Source of the DNA: an uncultured Rhodospirillaceae bacterium
GTDB taxonomy: Bacteria; Pseudomonadota; Alphaproteobacteria; Rhodospirillales; Magnetospirillaceae
NCBI GenBank assembly: GCA_903901915.1
Contig: CAIUSV010000051.1
Span: forward strand, 20,616 to 84,615
Reading direction: 5' to 3'
DNA: 64,000 nucleotides
Both the position numbers and the translations under genes were made by a program. Within the stretch, counting starts at the first letter, position 1. Every line of letters begins with the position of its first letter. Under the pieces are notes generated by a model, which saw nothing but the letters and a program-made list of their open reading frames with translations, had not been told where the DNA came from and did not search any database. Shown here in pieces: positions 46,542 through 55,691 of the stretch.

Positions 46542-46642
46542 GTGACCGCAGGGAGCGCGGCGCCATTGCGGCGCCCGGAGCGCAGCGGAGGAGCCAAGGG
46601 CGCGGAGGCGCCCGCCCGGCGTTTGAGGGCCACGAACCATGA
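46507..46642 (+). repeat. 35-bp direct repeat pair flanking a GC-rich spacer
   Basis: Bases 46507-46541 and 46608-46642 are the same 35-bp sequence (beginning GCGCCCGCCCGG, ending CGAACCATGA), exactly 101 bp apart. The second copy ends in the legI start codon, and the first copy ends in the start of micro-ORF 2. The spacer has GGCGCC palindromes. The pattern fits a tandem duplication of the legI translation-start region, or insertion of a repetitive element. Confidence 0.95.
46538..46642 (+). CDS. Micro-ORF 2 bridging to legI (34 residues)
   Basis: ATG at 46538 overlaps the stop of micro-ORF 1 (ATGA). It encodes a 34-residue Arg/Gly/Ala-rich peptide starting MSDRRERGAIAAPGAQ and ending GARPAFEGHEP, and its TGA overlaps the legI ATG (ATGA at 46639-46642). 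Together the two frames keep 4-bp coupling from legG to legI. There is no Shine-Dalgarno of note, and translation is unproven. Confidence 0.35.
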   Translation: MSDRRERGAIAAPGAQRRSQGRGGARPAFEGHEP

Positions 46643-47721
46643 CCACCTTCGTCATCGCCGAGGCCGGCGTCAATCATAACGGCGATCCCGATCGGGCGCT
46701 GGCGCTGGTTGATGCCGCCGCCGCCGCCGGGGCCGATGCGGTCAAGTTCCAGACGTTTACCGCCGCCGCCCTGGTCACGGCGGCCGCCGGCAAGGCCGAT
46801 TACCAGAAGGCGACCACCGCCGCCGCCGAGAGCCAGCGCGACATGCTGGCCCGCCTCGAACTGGACGAGGCCGCCCATCGCGCCCTGATCGTCCGCGCCC
46901 GGCAACGGGGCATCCGCTTTCTGTCGACGCCGTTCGATCTGGCCAGCCTGCGGCTGCTGACCGAGGGGCTGGGCCTTGACACCCTCAAGCTGCCGTCGGG
47001 CGAGATCACCAACGCGCCGTTGCTGCTGGCTGCCGCCCGTTCGGGGCGGCGGGTGTTCCTGTCCACCGGTGCCAGCAGCCTGGACGAGGTCGAGCGGGCG
47101 CTGGGGGTGCTGGCGTTCGGCTACGCCCGTCCCCACGACGCCAAGCCGGGAACCGCCGCCTTCGCCGAAGCCTATGGCAGCGGCGAGGGCCGTTTGGCAT
47201 TGCAAGAGCATGTCGAACTGATGCACTGCACCAGCGAGTACCCCGCTCCCGTCGCCGAAGTCAACCTGCAGGCGATGGACACCATGCGCCAGGCGTTCGG
47301 CCTGCCGGTGGGGCTTTCCGACCACACCGAAGGCATCAATGTGGCCATGGCCGCCGCCGCCCTGGGGGCGGCCTCGGTGGAAAAGCATTTCACCCTGGAT
47401 AAGACGCTGCCCGGTCCCGACCACCGCATGTCGCTCGATCCCGCCGAGCTGGCTGCCCTGGTCGCCGGTATCCGCCAGGTGGAAGCGGCGTTGGGCGACG
47501 GTCACAAGCGGCCGACGCCGTCCGAGCTGGCCAACCGCGACGTCATTCGCAAGGCGCTGGTGGCGGCGCGTCCCATCGTCCGGGGCGCGGTGATCGGTCC
47601 CGACGACGTCACCGCCAAGCGGATCTCGGGCCGCGGGCTGTCGCCGATGGAGTTGTGGTCCCTGCTGGGGCGTCCGGCCGGGCGCGATTATGCGGTCGAT
47701 GATGTGATGGAGACACCATGA
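46639..47721 (+). CDS. legI: LegI/NeuB-type nonulosonic acid synthase
   Basis: 360 residues. The NeuB domain has FVIAEAGVNHNGDPDRAL, DAVKFQTF, FLSTPFDLASLRLL, LKLPSGEITN, ELMHCTSEYPAP, GLSDHTEGI and ASVEKHFTLDK followed by GPDHRMSL. The C-terminal SAF (antifreeze-like) domain has RPIVRGAVIGPDDVTAKRISGRGLSP. It condenses the LegG product with phosphoenolpyruvate to form the nine-carbon legionaminic-type acid. It overlaps the acyl-carrier fusion gene by 4 bp. Confidence 0.92.
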   Translation: MTTFVIAEAGVNHNGDPDRALALVDAAAAAGADAVKFQTFTAAALVTAAAGKADYQKATTAAAESQRDMLARLELDEAAHRALIVRARQRGIRFLSTPFDLASLRLLTEGLGLDTLKLPSGEITNAPLLLAAARSGRRVFLSTGASSLDEVERALGVLAFGYARPHDAKPGTAAFAEAYGSGEGRLALQEHVELMHCTSEYPAPVAEVNLQAMDTMRQAFGLPVGLSDHTEGINVAMAAAALGAASVEKHFTLDKTLPGPDHRMSLDPAELAALVAGIRQVEAALGDGHKRPTPSELANRDVIRKALVAARPIVRGAVIGPDDVTAKRISGRGLSPMELWSLLGRPAGRDYAVDDVMETP

Positions 47722-48797
47722 GCCCCCACCTCGACGCCGCCGCCCTTCTGCGCTTCCATATTCCCGGCGTCGACGAGGCGAATTACGGCAAGTCCCTGGC
47801 CGATCTCGGCATCGACAGTTTCTCTCTGCTGGAGTTGCGCCTGAAGATCGAACAGATCTTGGGCGGTCCCGTCGCCGATCCGCAATGGGTCGCCCTGGAA
47901 TCGCCGGCGGCGATTCTCGACTTCATCGCCGGCAGGATCGAAACTGACGATCGGTCCCTGCCGCTGTCGGTTGCCGTGACCACCGCCACCCTGCATCGCG
48001 GCCAGATCATCAATATGCCGCAAATGGCGCTGGGCGGCCTGTCGGAATCCTGGCTGTGCAAACAACTGGGCGACATCCATTGGGAAATGATCTGCACCGG
48101 TCTGGGCGCCCGTTCCCACGAATTGGTCGATGGCAGCGGCGACCGTCTTTACGCCACCTTCACCCGGTTGCGGATCGGACTGTCGCGGCCGCTTGTCGCC
48201 TTCACCGAGAACGAGCATCTGGAGATCACGGCGAACCCAGCCCGGTTCGGCGCCGGGATCTTTTTCAGTCAGGCCGACGCCGGTTGCAACGGCAAGACCA
48301 TCCGCGCGACCATCATGTCGAGCTTTACCAAGCGCGGCAGCATCACCGACAACACCACTTTGCTGAAGGGGCAGCCGAGCATTCCCGCCGACTGCGGCAT
48401 CGAGGTGTTGAGCGAAATGCCGGAGTTCGGGATACAATACCGGAACCGGCGAAATTCCACGCTGTCCCCGGCCGAATTCGAGTGTGAGTACCGCCTTATT
48501 CCGTTCCACGATATCAATGGCGTTGGGCTTTTGTACTTCGCCGCCTATCCAACTATCTCGGACATCTGCGAACTGGAATACATGGGACGGGGAAACCGTT
48601 GGGCCTCCGAGGCGAGTACGACCCAGCGGGACATCTACTACTTCGCCAACTGTGACATCGACGACCGGATCATCTATCGGGTCCATGCCCGGCGCGATCT
48701 CGACGGCGCCGTCGAGATCGAGAGTTCCCTGTCCAGAAAAAGCGACGGCAGGACGATGGCCTATCTCGTCACCCGGAAGGAGCTGATCGATGGCTAG
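47718..48797 (+). CDS. Acyl carrier domain fused to an LnmK/Pnap_2097-like hot-dog enzyme
   Basis: 359 residues. Residues about 1-75 look like an acyl carrier domain: SLADLGIDSFSLLELRLKIE carries the D-S motif, with Ser34 the likely phosphopantetheine site. From about 85 the sequence INMPQMALGGLSESWLCKQ, DIHWEMICTGLG, YATFTRLRIGLSRPL and DRIIYRVHARRDLDG resembles, from memory, the LnmK/Pnap_2097 double hot-dog family. LnmK loads and decarboxylates methylmalonyl units to give propionyl-ACP; here the carrier is in the same chain. It sits between legI and the acyltransferase gene with 4- and 8-bp overlaps, so it may supply an acyl group for the sugar. The carrier call is stronger than the hot-dog call. 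Confidence 0.7.
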   Translation: MSPHLDAAALLRFHIPGVDEANYGKSLADLGIDSFSLLELRLKIEQILGGPVADPQWVALESPAAILDFIAGRIETDDRSLPLSVAVTTATLHRGQIINMPQMALGGLSESWLCKQLGDIHWEMICTGLGARSHELVDGSGDRLYATFTRLRIGLSRPLVAFTENEHLEITANPARFGAGIFFSQADAGCNGKTIRATIMSSFTKRGSITDNTTLLKGQPSIPADCGIEVLSEMPEFGIQYRNRRNSTLSPAEFECEYRLIPFHDINGVGLLYFAAYPTISDICELEYMGRGNRWASEASTTQRDIYYFANCDIDDRIIYRVHARRDLDGAVEIESSLSRKSDGRTMAYLVTRKELIDG

Positions 48798-49398
48798 GCG
48801 ACATGCCTGCATTTTCGGTGGCGGCGGACACGCCCGCGTTGTCGCGTCCCTGATCCGGGCAGCCACCGTCACCTTCGTCGTTCCCAATCCAACCCGCGCC
48901 GACCATCTGGCGGAAAGCGCCTTTTTCGAGCGCATCGAGGATTATGCGTCGCAAGATGTCTATATCGGCATCGGCGACAATGACATCCGCCGCGGGATCT
49001 TCGACCGGTTGGCGTCGCTGGGAATCACCCCGGCAAGTTGTGTCGCGCCGACGGCATTCATTGCCGCCAGCGCCAGCCTGGGCCGGGGGGTGGTGGTATG
49101 CCCGGGCGGCGTCGTCATGGCCAACGCCGAAGTCGGCGCCAACGTCATCGTCAACACCCTGTCGAGCGTGGACCACGACTGCGTCGTCGGCGATCACTCG
49201 CAGATTACCGCAGGCGTGACCCTGGGCGGTACGGTGACGCTGGGGCGTGGTTGCTTTCTCGGAATCAAGTCGGCGGTGCTGCCCAACCTTACCCTCGGCG
49301 ATGCGGTGGTCGTGATGGCCGGTTCGCTGGTGACCGGCGCCGTTCCCGGTCATGTCATGGTCGGCGGCAGCCCGGCCCGTATCGTGCGTACGCTATGA
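48790..49398 (+). CDS. NeuD/PglD-type sugar O/N-acyltransferase
   Basis: 202 residues. The N-terminal Rossmann-like part is ACIFGGGGHARVVASLI and YIGIGDNDIRR. It is followed by a left-handed beta-helix with hexapeptide repeats (VAPTAFIAASASLGRGVVVC, VNTLSSVDHDCVVGDHSQIT with the catalytic His, VMVGGSPARIV). Members acetylate sialic acids (NeuD) or the 4-amino group of diamino sugars (PglD/LegH). As the pathway otherwise lacks LegH, it is the best candidate for that step. The neighbouring carrier-protein fusion raises the option of an acyl-ACP donor, as in LpxA/LpxD beta-helix enzymes. Confidence 0.85.
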   Translation: MARRHACIFGGGGHARVVASLIRAATVTFVVPNPTRADHLAESAFFERIEDYASQDVYIGIGDNDIRRGIFDRLASLGITPASCVAPTAFIAASASLGRGVVVCPGGVVMANAEVGANVIVNTLSSVDHDCVVGDHSQITAGVTLGGTVTLGRGCFLGIKSAVLPNLTLGDAVVVMAGSLVTGAVPGHVMVGGSPARIVRTL

Positions 49399-50111
49399 TC
49401 GGCGGCCTGTCGGTTCTGGCGCTGATCACCGCGCGGGGCGGCTCGAAGGGCCTGCCGGGCAAGAATCTGCGGTTGTTGGGCGGCAGGCCGCTGGTGGCGT
49501 GGAGTGTCGAACAGGCCCGCGCCTCCGCCCTGATCGACCGGGTGGTGATCTCGTCGGACGATCCGGAGATCATCGCCCGGGCGGTGGCGGCGGGGGCCGA
49601 GGCGCCGTTCGTTCGTCCCGCCGAGCTGGCGGACGACCGGGCCAGCTCGGCCGAAGTGGTGTCGCACGCCTTGGCGGCGCTGGAGCGACGCTATGACCTG
49701 CTGGTGTTGTTGCAGCCGACCTCGCCGTTGCGCTCGGTCGCCGATATCGACGCCTGTATCCGGCGTGTGGCCGACAGCGGGGCGCCGTCGTGCATTTCGC
49801 TGACCGAACCGGCCAAGTCGCCGTGGTGGATGTATCACATGGACGCGGCGGGACGGCTGGCACCGCTGCTGGAAGGCGGCGCGGCGGCGCGGCGCCAGGA
49901 TTTGCCTCCGGTCTATGCTCCCAACGGCGCCGTCTATGTGGTGCGGGTGCCGTGGTTCCTGGACCATCGCGCCTTCGTCGGCGACGGCAGTCTGGGCCAC
50001 GTCATGCCGCCCGAGCGCTCCATCGACATCGACACCGCCCTGGATTTCCGTCTGGCCGAGGCGATTGTGGCTGAAATCCCGATCGGTCTCGGCTATGGGA
50101 ATGGGTCATGA
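49395..50111 (+). CDS. legF: LegF/NeuA-type CMP-nonulosonate cytidylyltransferase
   Basis: 238 residues. LALITARGGSKGLPGKNLRLLG is the CTP-binding signature (R-x-x-S-K-x-x-P-x-K-N). VVISSDDPEIIARAV, RPAELADDRASSAEVVSHAL, LLVLLQPTSPLRSVADID and DIDTALDFRLAEAI follow the family. It activates the legionaminic-type acid as the CMP-sugar for transfer. It overlaps both neighbours by 4 bp. Confidence 0.9.
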   Translation: MIGGLSVLALITARGGSKGLPGKNLRLLGGRPLVAWSVEQARASALIDRVVISSDDPEIIARAVAAGAEAPFVRPAELADDRASSAEVVSHALAALERRYDLLVLLQPTSPLRSVADIDACIRRVADSGAPSCISLTEPAKSPWWMYHMDAAGRLAPLLEGGAAARRQDLPPVYAPNGAVYVVRVPWFLDHRAFVGDGSLGHVMPPERSIDIDTALDFRLAEAIVAEIPIGLGYGNGS

Positions 50112-51159
50112 AGAACTGGTCCCAGCTTTTGGTTGGTCCCGACACCCCGATCATCGAGGTGATCAAGACGCTCGACCGTACCGCCGCGCAGATCTGCCTG
50201 GTGGTGGACGGCGATGGCCGTCTGCTCGGCACCATCACCGACGGCGACATCCGGCGTGGCATCCTTCGCGGCCAGCGGCTGGAAGAGGCGGCGACGGCGG
50301 TGATGAACGCCCGACCGATGGTGGCGACCCCCGCCACACCGCCGCAGGATCGCCTTGCCCTCATCCGCGCCCGCAGGCTGCGTCATCTGCCGGTGGTGGA
50401 TGACCGGGGCATCCTGATCGGCATCGAGACCGAGGACGAATTGCTGGCGGGCGAGGCACTGCCCAACTGGGCGGTGCTGATGGTGGGCGGCCTGGGCGAG
50501 CGGTTGCGGCCGTTGACCGCCATCACGCCCAAGCCGTTGCTGCCGGTGGGCGGGCGGCCGCTGCTGGAAACCATTTTGCTGCAACTGGCGGCGTCGGGCT
50601 TCCGCCGTGTTTTCCTTGCCGTCAACTACATGGCGGAGAAGTTCGAGGAAGCCTTCGGCGACGGTACCCGGCTGGGGATGGATATCCGCTACCTGCGCGA
50701 GGACGGCAAGATGGGAACCGCCGGCGCCTTGGGGCATCTGCCGGAACGGCCGGACGCGCCGCTGGTGGTGATGAACGGCGACGTGCTGACCGCGGTCAAT
50801 TACCGGGCGCTGCTGGATTTCCACACCGAGCACGCCGCCACCGCCACCATGTGCGTGCGCGAATACGACATCGAGGTGCCCTATGGCGTGGTCGAGGTCG
50901 AGAATTCCCGTGTTCGCGGCCTGCAGGAAAAGCCGGTGCTGACCCATTTCATCAACGCCGGTATCTATGTGCTCGATCCGTCGGTGCTGGAGCGGCTGAA
51001 ACCCGGCCATCCCTGCGACATGCCGTCGCTGCTGGAACGGGTGATGGCCGACGGCGGCCCGGTGGTGGCCTTTCCCATCCGGGAATACTGGCTCGATATC
51101 GGTCGGCTTGACGATTTCACCAAGGCCAACGGCGACTACGAACGGGTGTTTCGCGACAA

Positions 51160-51163
<4 letters not shown>
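50108..51163 (+). CDS. ptmE: PtmE-like CBS-domain sugar-1-P nucleotidyltransferase
   Basis: 351 residues. An N-terminal CBS pair (about 1-118: ICLVVDGDGRLLGTITDGDI, LRHLPVVDDRGILIGIETED) is fused to a nucleotidyltransferase: LMVGGLGERLRPLTAITPKP, HFINAGIYVLDPSVL and the DIGRLDDFTKAN end. PtmE in Campylobacter makes GDP-glucosamine from glucosamine-1-phosphate, the entry to the GDP-based legionaminic acid path. The domain order and operon position match. CBS pairs bind adenosyl ligands, so control by ATP/AMP is possible. Confidence 0.85.
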
Positions 51164-52130
<967 letters not shown>

Positions 52131-52134
<4 letters not shown>

Positions 52135-52835
52135 GCGAGGCGGAGGCCCGGCCCGTCAAGACCCGGTACGACGTGACGCTGCCGTTTGGCATCGGCGTGC
52201 CGGCATGGCCGGGCGAGCCGATGCCGGTCATCACCCGGCTGGCCGACATGGACAAAGGCGACGACTGCACCGTTACCCGCCTCGATTTCGCCGTCCATTA
52301 TGCCACCCATCTCGACGCGCCGCTGCATTTCGTCAAGGGCGGCGGCGATGTCGCCGGCTTGGCGCTGGATGTGCTGATGGGGCCGTGCCAACTGGTTCGG
52401 ATCGATAACGAAATAGATGCCATCGGGCCGGAGGCGTTCGAGATTGCGCCCGGATGCACCCGCCTGCTGGTCAAGACCCGCAATTCGGCGCTGTGGGACG
52501 ATCCCGCCCACGCCTTTCACCGCGACTTCACCGCCTTCACCCCCGAGGGGGCGCAATGGCTGGTGGATCGAGGTATTCGGCTGGTGGGCATCGACTACCT
52601 GTCGGTGCAAAGATTTTACGATTCGGAACCGGCCACCCATCGCATCCTGCTGGGCGCCGGGGTGATCGCGGTCGAGGGGTTGGACCTGCGCGCGGTCGAG
52701 CCGGGCGAATACCACCTGACCTGTCTGCCGCTACGTCTGGTCGGGGCCGACGGCTCGCCGTGTCGGGTGGTTCTTGACGGCCCGGCATCGACGCGCCAGA
52801 AAGACCGACGCCAAGATACCTCGGAGCAGCCATGA
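52131..52835 (+). CDS. Cyclase-family (KynB-like) metal hydrolase
   Basis: 234 residues, GTG start (GTGA overlap with galE). The fingerprint is the metal-binding HYATHLDAPLHFV (H-x-G/A-T-H-x-D-x-P-x-H), with RLLVKTRNSALW, WLVDRGIRLVGIDYLSV and SEPATHRILLGAGVIAVEGL. The family (PF04199) includes kynurenine formamidase and enzymes acting on N-formyl groups or cyclic compounds. No tryptophan genes are nearby. In a sugar operon it may remove an N-formyl group or open a lactone; I cannot tell which. Confidence 0.85.
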
Positions 52836-53767
52836 CCTGGAACGTGCTGATCAGCGCCCCCTACATGATCCCGGTGATCGACCGCTTCCGGCCGTGGTTC
52901 GCCGAGCACGGCATCGAGATCACCGTGGCCGAGGTCGACGAGCGCCTGGAAGAGGCCGACTTGCTGCCGATCATCGGCCGCTATCACGGCATCGTCTGCG
53001 GCGACGACCGCATCACCGCCCGGGTGATCGACGCCGCCACCAACCTCAAGGTGATCTCGAAATGGGGCACCGGCATCGATTCCATCGATTCCGCCTATGC
53101 CGCCTCCAAGGGCATCCCTACCGGCCGCACCCTCGATGCCTTCACCCAGCCGGTGGCCGACACCGCCATGGGCTATGTCCTGTCGTTCGCCCGCAACATC
53201 CCGTGGATGGATCGGATGATGAAGGCGGGGGTATGGGAGAAGATCCCCGGCCGCGCCTTGAACGAATCCACCATCGGGGTGGTGGGGGTGGGCTGCATGG
53301 GTTCGGCGGTGTTGCGCCGGGCCAAGCCGTTCGGCGCCCGCCTGCTGGGCAACGACCTCAAGACCGTCGACGCCGGCTTCGTCGCCGAGGTGGGGGTCGA
53401 GATGACCGACCTGGACAGTCTGTTGGCGCAGGCGGATTTCGTCTGTGTCTGCTGCGACCTCAACCCGACCTCGCACCGGCTGTTCAACGACGCCCGTTTC
53501 GCGCGGATGAAGCCGGGCGCGGTGATCGTCAACACCGCCCGCGGTCCGGTGATCGAGGAAGCGGCGTTGGTCCGCGCCCTGCAATCGGGCGGCATTGCCG
53601 GTTGCGCCCTGGACGTGTTCGAGCACGAGCCGCTGCCGGCGACCAGTCCGCTGCGGGGCATGGACAACGTGCTGCTGGCGCCGCACAACAGCAATTCCAG
53701 CCCCAAGGCGTGGGAACGCATCCATCATTCCACCCTGAAAAACCTGCTGGACGGCCTCAATGGCTGA
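52832..53767 (+). CDS. D-2-hydroxyacid dehydrogenase (SerA-like)
   Basis: 311 residues. The NAD fold motif is GVVGVGCMGSAVLRRAKPFG. The catalytic triad is visible as the Arg in VNTARGPVIEE, the Glu in DVFEHEPLPAT and the His in LLAPHNSNSSP. It oxidises or reduces a D-2-hydroxy acid with NAD, as in 3-phosphoglycerate dehydrogenase. In an operon that also has a KdsB-like enzyme, a sugar-acid substrate is plausible (inference). It overlaps upstream by 4 bp and downstream by 8 bp. Confidence 0.88.
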   Translation: MTWNVLISAPYMIPVIDRFRPWFAEHGIEITVAEVDERLEEADLLPIIGRYHGIVCGDDRITARVIDAATNLKVISKWGTGIDSIDSAYAASKGIPTGRTLDAFTQPVADTAMGYVLSFARNIPWMDRMMKAGVWEKIPGRALNESTIGVVGVGCMGSAVLRRAKPFGARLLGNDLKTVDAGFVAEVGVEMTDLDSLLAQADFVCVCCDLNPTSHRLFNDARFARMKPGAVIVNTARGPVIEEAALVRALQSGGIAGCALDVFEHEPLPATSPLRGMDNVLLAPHNSNSSPKAWERIHHSTLKNLLDGLNG

Positions 53768-55691
53768 GGTCGAGACCTCGGTCGTCATCCGCTGCTTCAA
53801 CGAGCAGAAGTACCTGCCCGGTCTGTTCGATGCGCTCGACGCCCAGACCTATCGTGATTTCGAGGTGATCGTCGTCGATTCCGGCTCGTTCGACCGCACC
53901 CGCGACATTGCCGAGGCCCGCGCCGGCAAGGTGCTGCGCATCTCCAGTCACGATTTTACCTTCGGCTATTCGCTCAACACCGGCATCCGCGCCGCCGCCG
54001 GCCGCTTTGTCGCCATCGCCTCGGCCCATACCGAACCCTGCGACGGCCGGTGGCTGGAAAACCTGATCGCCCCTTTGCGCGACGACAAGGTGGCCATGTG
54101 CTATGGCCGCCAGCTGGGCAAGGCATGTTCCAAGTTCAGCGAGGCCGAGGATTTCGAGCGCAGTTTCGGGCCGTTTGAGCGCGACGAAAGCCCCGCCCGC
54201 TGGGCGGTCAACAACGCCAATTCCGCCATCCGCAAGGATCTATGGCTGCGATACCCCTTCGACGAGGAACTGACCGGGCTGGAGGACATCGGCTGGGCCA
54301 GGCACTGGATGGACCGGGGTTTCCGCGTGGTCTATCGCCCCGACGCGGCGCTTTATCATCTGCACGAGGAAAGCTGGCGCCAGATTCGCCGACGCTACTA
54401 CCGCGAAGCGGTGGCGGCGCGACGCATGGGCATCAAGGGGCCTGATCGTATCGTAAACGAATTGTTTGCCGAACTGCGCCACGCCGTCGGCGATCTGGCC
54501 CGCGCCTTCAGCCCCGGTGCCAATCCGGTGGCGGCACGCCTTACCCTGGGCCAGCGGCTGCGCGAGGTGGCGTATTTCCGCTTCAACCGCAATTTCGGCA
54601 CCTTCAGGGGTCTGCTGGAGGCCCATCCGCTCGAGACCCGCGAGGCGCGCGAAGAGGCGCTGTTCGACCGTTCGACCCGTGCCGTGGTGATTCATGGTCC
54701 CGGCAAGGTGGCGCTGGAGGAGCGCGAGTTGCCCGAGCTGAAGCCGGGTGACGTGGTCATTGCCACCGCCCATGTCGGGGTGTGCGCTACCGATCTGGAA
54801 ATTCTTGCCGGCAGCCTGGGCTATTACAAGACCGGCATGGCCAAGTATCCCATCGTGCCGGGGCACGAATTTTCCGGCCGGGTGGTGTCGGTGGGCCAGA
54901 ACGTCACCACCTTGAAGGAAGGCGACCCGGTGGTGGTCGAATGCATCCAGAGCTGCGGCACCTGCCCGGAATGTCGGGCCGGCAATTTCATCGGCTGTGC
55001 CGAGCGCACCGAACTGGGGGTGTTTCGCCGCGACGGCGCCTATGCCGATTTCGTCACCGTTCCCGCCCGCTTCGTCCATAAGCTGCCGACGGGTGCCGAT
55101 CTGCGTCAGGCGGCGCTGTGCGAACCGTTGGCGGTGGTACTCAAGGGCATGCGCCGGCTGATGCCGGCTTTGGCGGCGGCGCCCGGCGGCGCCCGGCGGG
55201 CGGCGGTGATCGGCGCCGGCTGTATCGGCCATATCTGTGCCGTGGAGCTGGCCCGGCGCGGCTATCCCGTCACCGTGTTCGACCGCAATGCCGCCCGGCT
55301 GGATGTGTTCGCAGGCGGAACGATCGCGGTGTCCGGCGATCTCGACCGGCTGGGCGAGTTCAACGTCATCGTCGAGGCCACCGGCCACCCGGAAGTGCTG
55401 GACAAGGCCTTGCATCTGGCGCCGGCCGGGGCGACGCTGTTGCTGCTGGGCCTGCCCTACGCCCGCAAGGAATTCTCGTTCGAGGCCATCGCCGCCTACG
55501 ACAAGACGGTGGTGGGGTCGGTGGGATCGACCGCCGAGGATTTCGCCGAGGCCATCCGCCTGATGCCGGAACTGGACTTAGCGGCGCTGATGCAATGTCG
55601 CCTGCCGCTGGACCGCTTCGCCGAGGCGTGGGAGCTGGCGCGCTCGGGAACCAAGCTCAAGATCATTCTGGATGTGGAGGAACGTTCATGA
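53760..55691 (+). CDS. Fusion: family 2 glycosyltransferase + zinc alcohol dehydrogenase
   Basis: 643 residues. Residues about 1-300 are a GT-A family 2 transferase: SVVIRCFNEQKYLPGLFDAL, VIVVDSGSFDRTRDI, HTEPCDGRWL, NNANSAIRKDLWL and GLEDIGWARHWMDRGF. From about 305 (AVVIHGPGKVALEERELPEL) a medium-chain dehydrogenase begins: GVCATDLE and PGHEFSG (catalytic zinc ligands), SCGTCPECRAGNFIGC (the four-Cys structural zinc site) and AAVIGAGCIGHICAV (NAD). No stop interrupts the junction, so this is one chain. It may oxidise a sugar alcohol or hydroxyl and transfer a related sugar. Overlaps on both sides are 8 and 4 bp. Confidence 0.88.
   Translation: MAEVETSVVIRCFNEQKYLPGLFDALDAQTYRDFEVIVVDSGSFDRTRDIAEARAGKVLRISSHDFTFGYSLNTGIRAAAGRFVAIASAHTEPCDGRWLENLIAPLRDDKVAMCYGRQLGKACSKFSEAEDFERSFGPFERDESPARWAVNNANSAIRKDLWLRYPFDEELTGLEDIGWARHWMDRGFRVVYRPDAALYHLHEESWRQIRRRYYREAVAARRMGIKGPDRIVNELFAELRHAVGDLARAFSPGANPVAARLTLGQRLREVAYFRFNRNFGTFRGLLEAHPLETREAREEALFDRSTRAVVIHGPGKVALEERELPELKPGDVVIATAHVGVCATDLEILAGSLGYYKTGMAKYPIVPGHEFSGRVVSVGQNVTTLKEGDPVVVECIQSCGTCPECRAGNFIGCAERTELGVFRRDGAYADFVTVPARFVHKLPTGADLRQAALCEPLAVVLKGMRRLMPALAAAPGGARRAAVIGAGCIGHICAVELARRGYPVTVFDRNAARLDVFAGGTIAVSGDLDRLGEFNVIVEATGHPEVLDKALHLAPAGATLLLLGLPYARKEFSFEAIAAYDKTVVGSVGSTAEDFAEAIRLMPELDLAALMQCRLPLDRFAEAWELARSGTKLKIILDVEERS

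Noticed and set aside
46494..46642. Insertion sequence remnant between legG and legI
   Set aside because: There are no terminal inverted repeats or transposase fragments. A 35-bp direct repeat could only be a target duplication if about 66 bp had inserted, and target duplications are rarely that long.
45112..47505. 797-codon minus-strand frame opposite legG and legI
   Set aside because: It covers two well-recognised genes plus the repeat, has no family signature, and has shadow composition.
53760..55691. GT and dehydrogenase as two separate genes
   Set aside because: No stop codon, start or ribosome site separates them; the frame is continuous over the junction.
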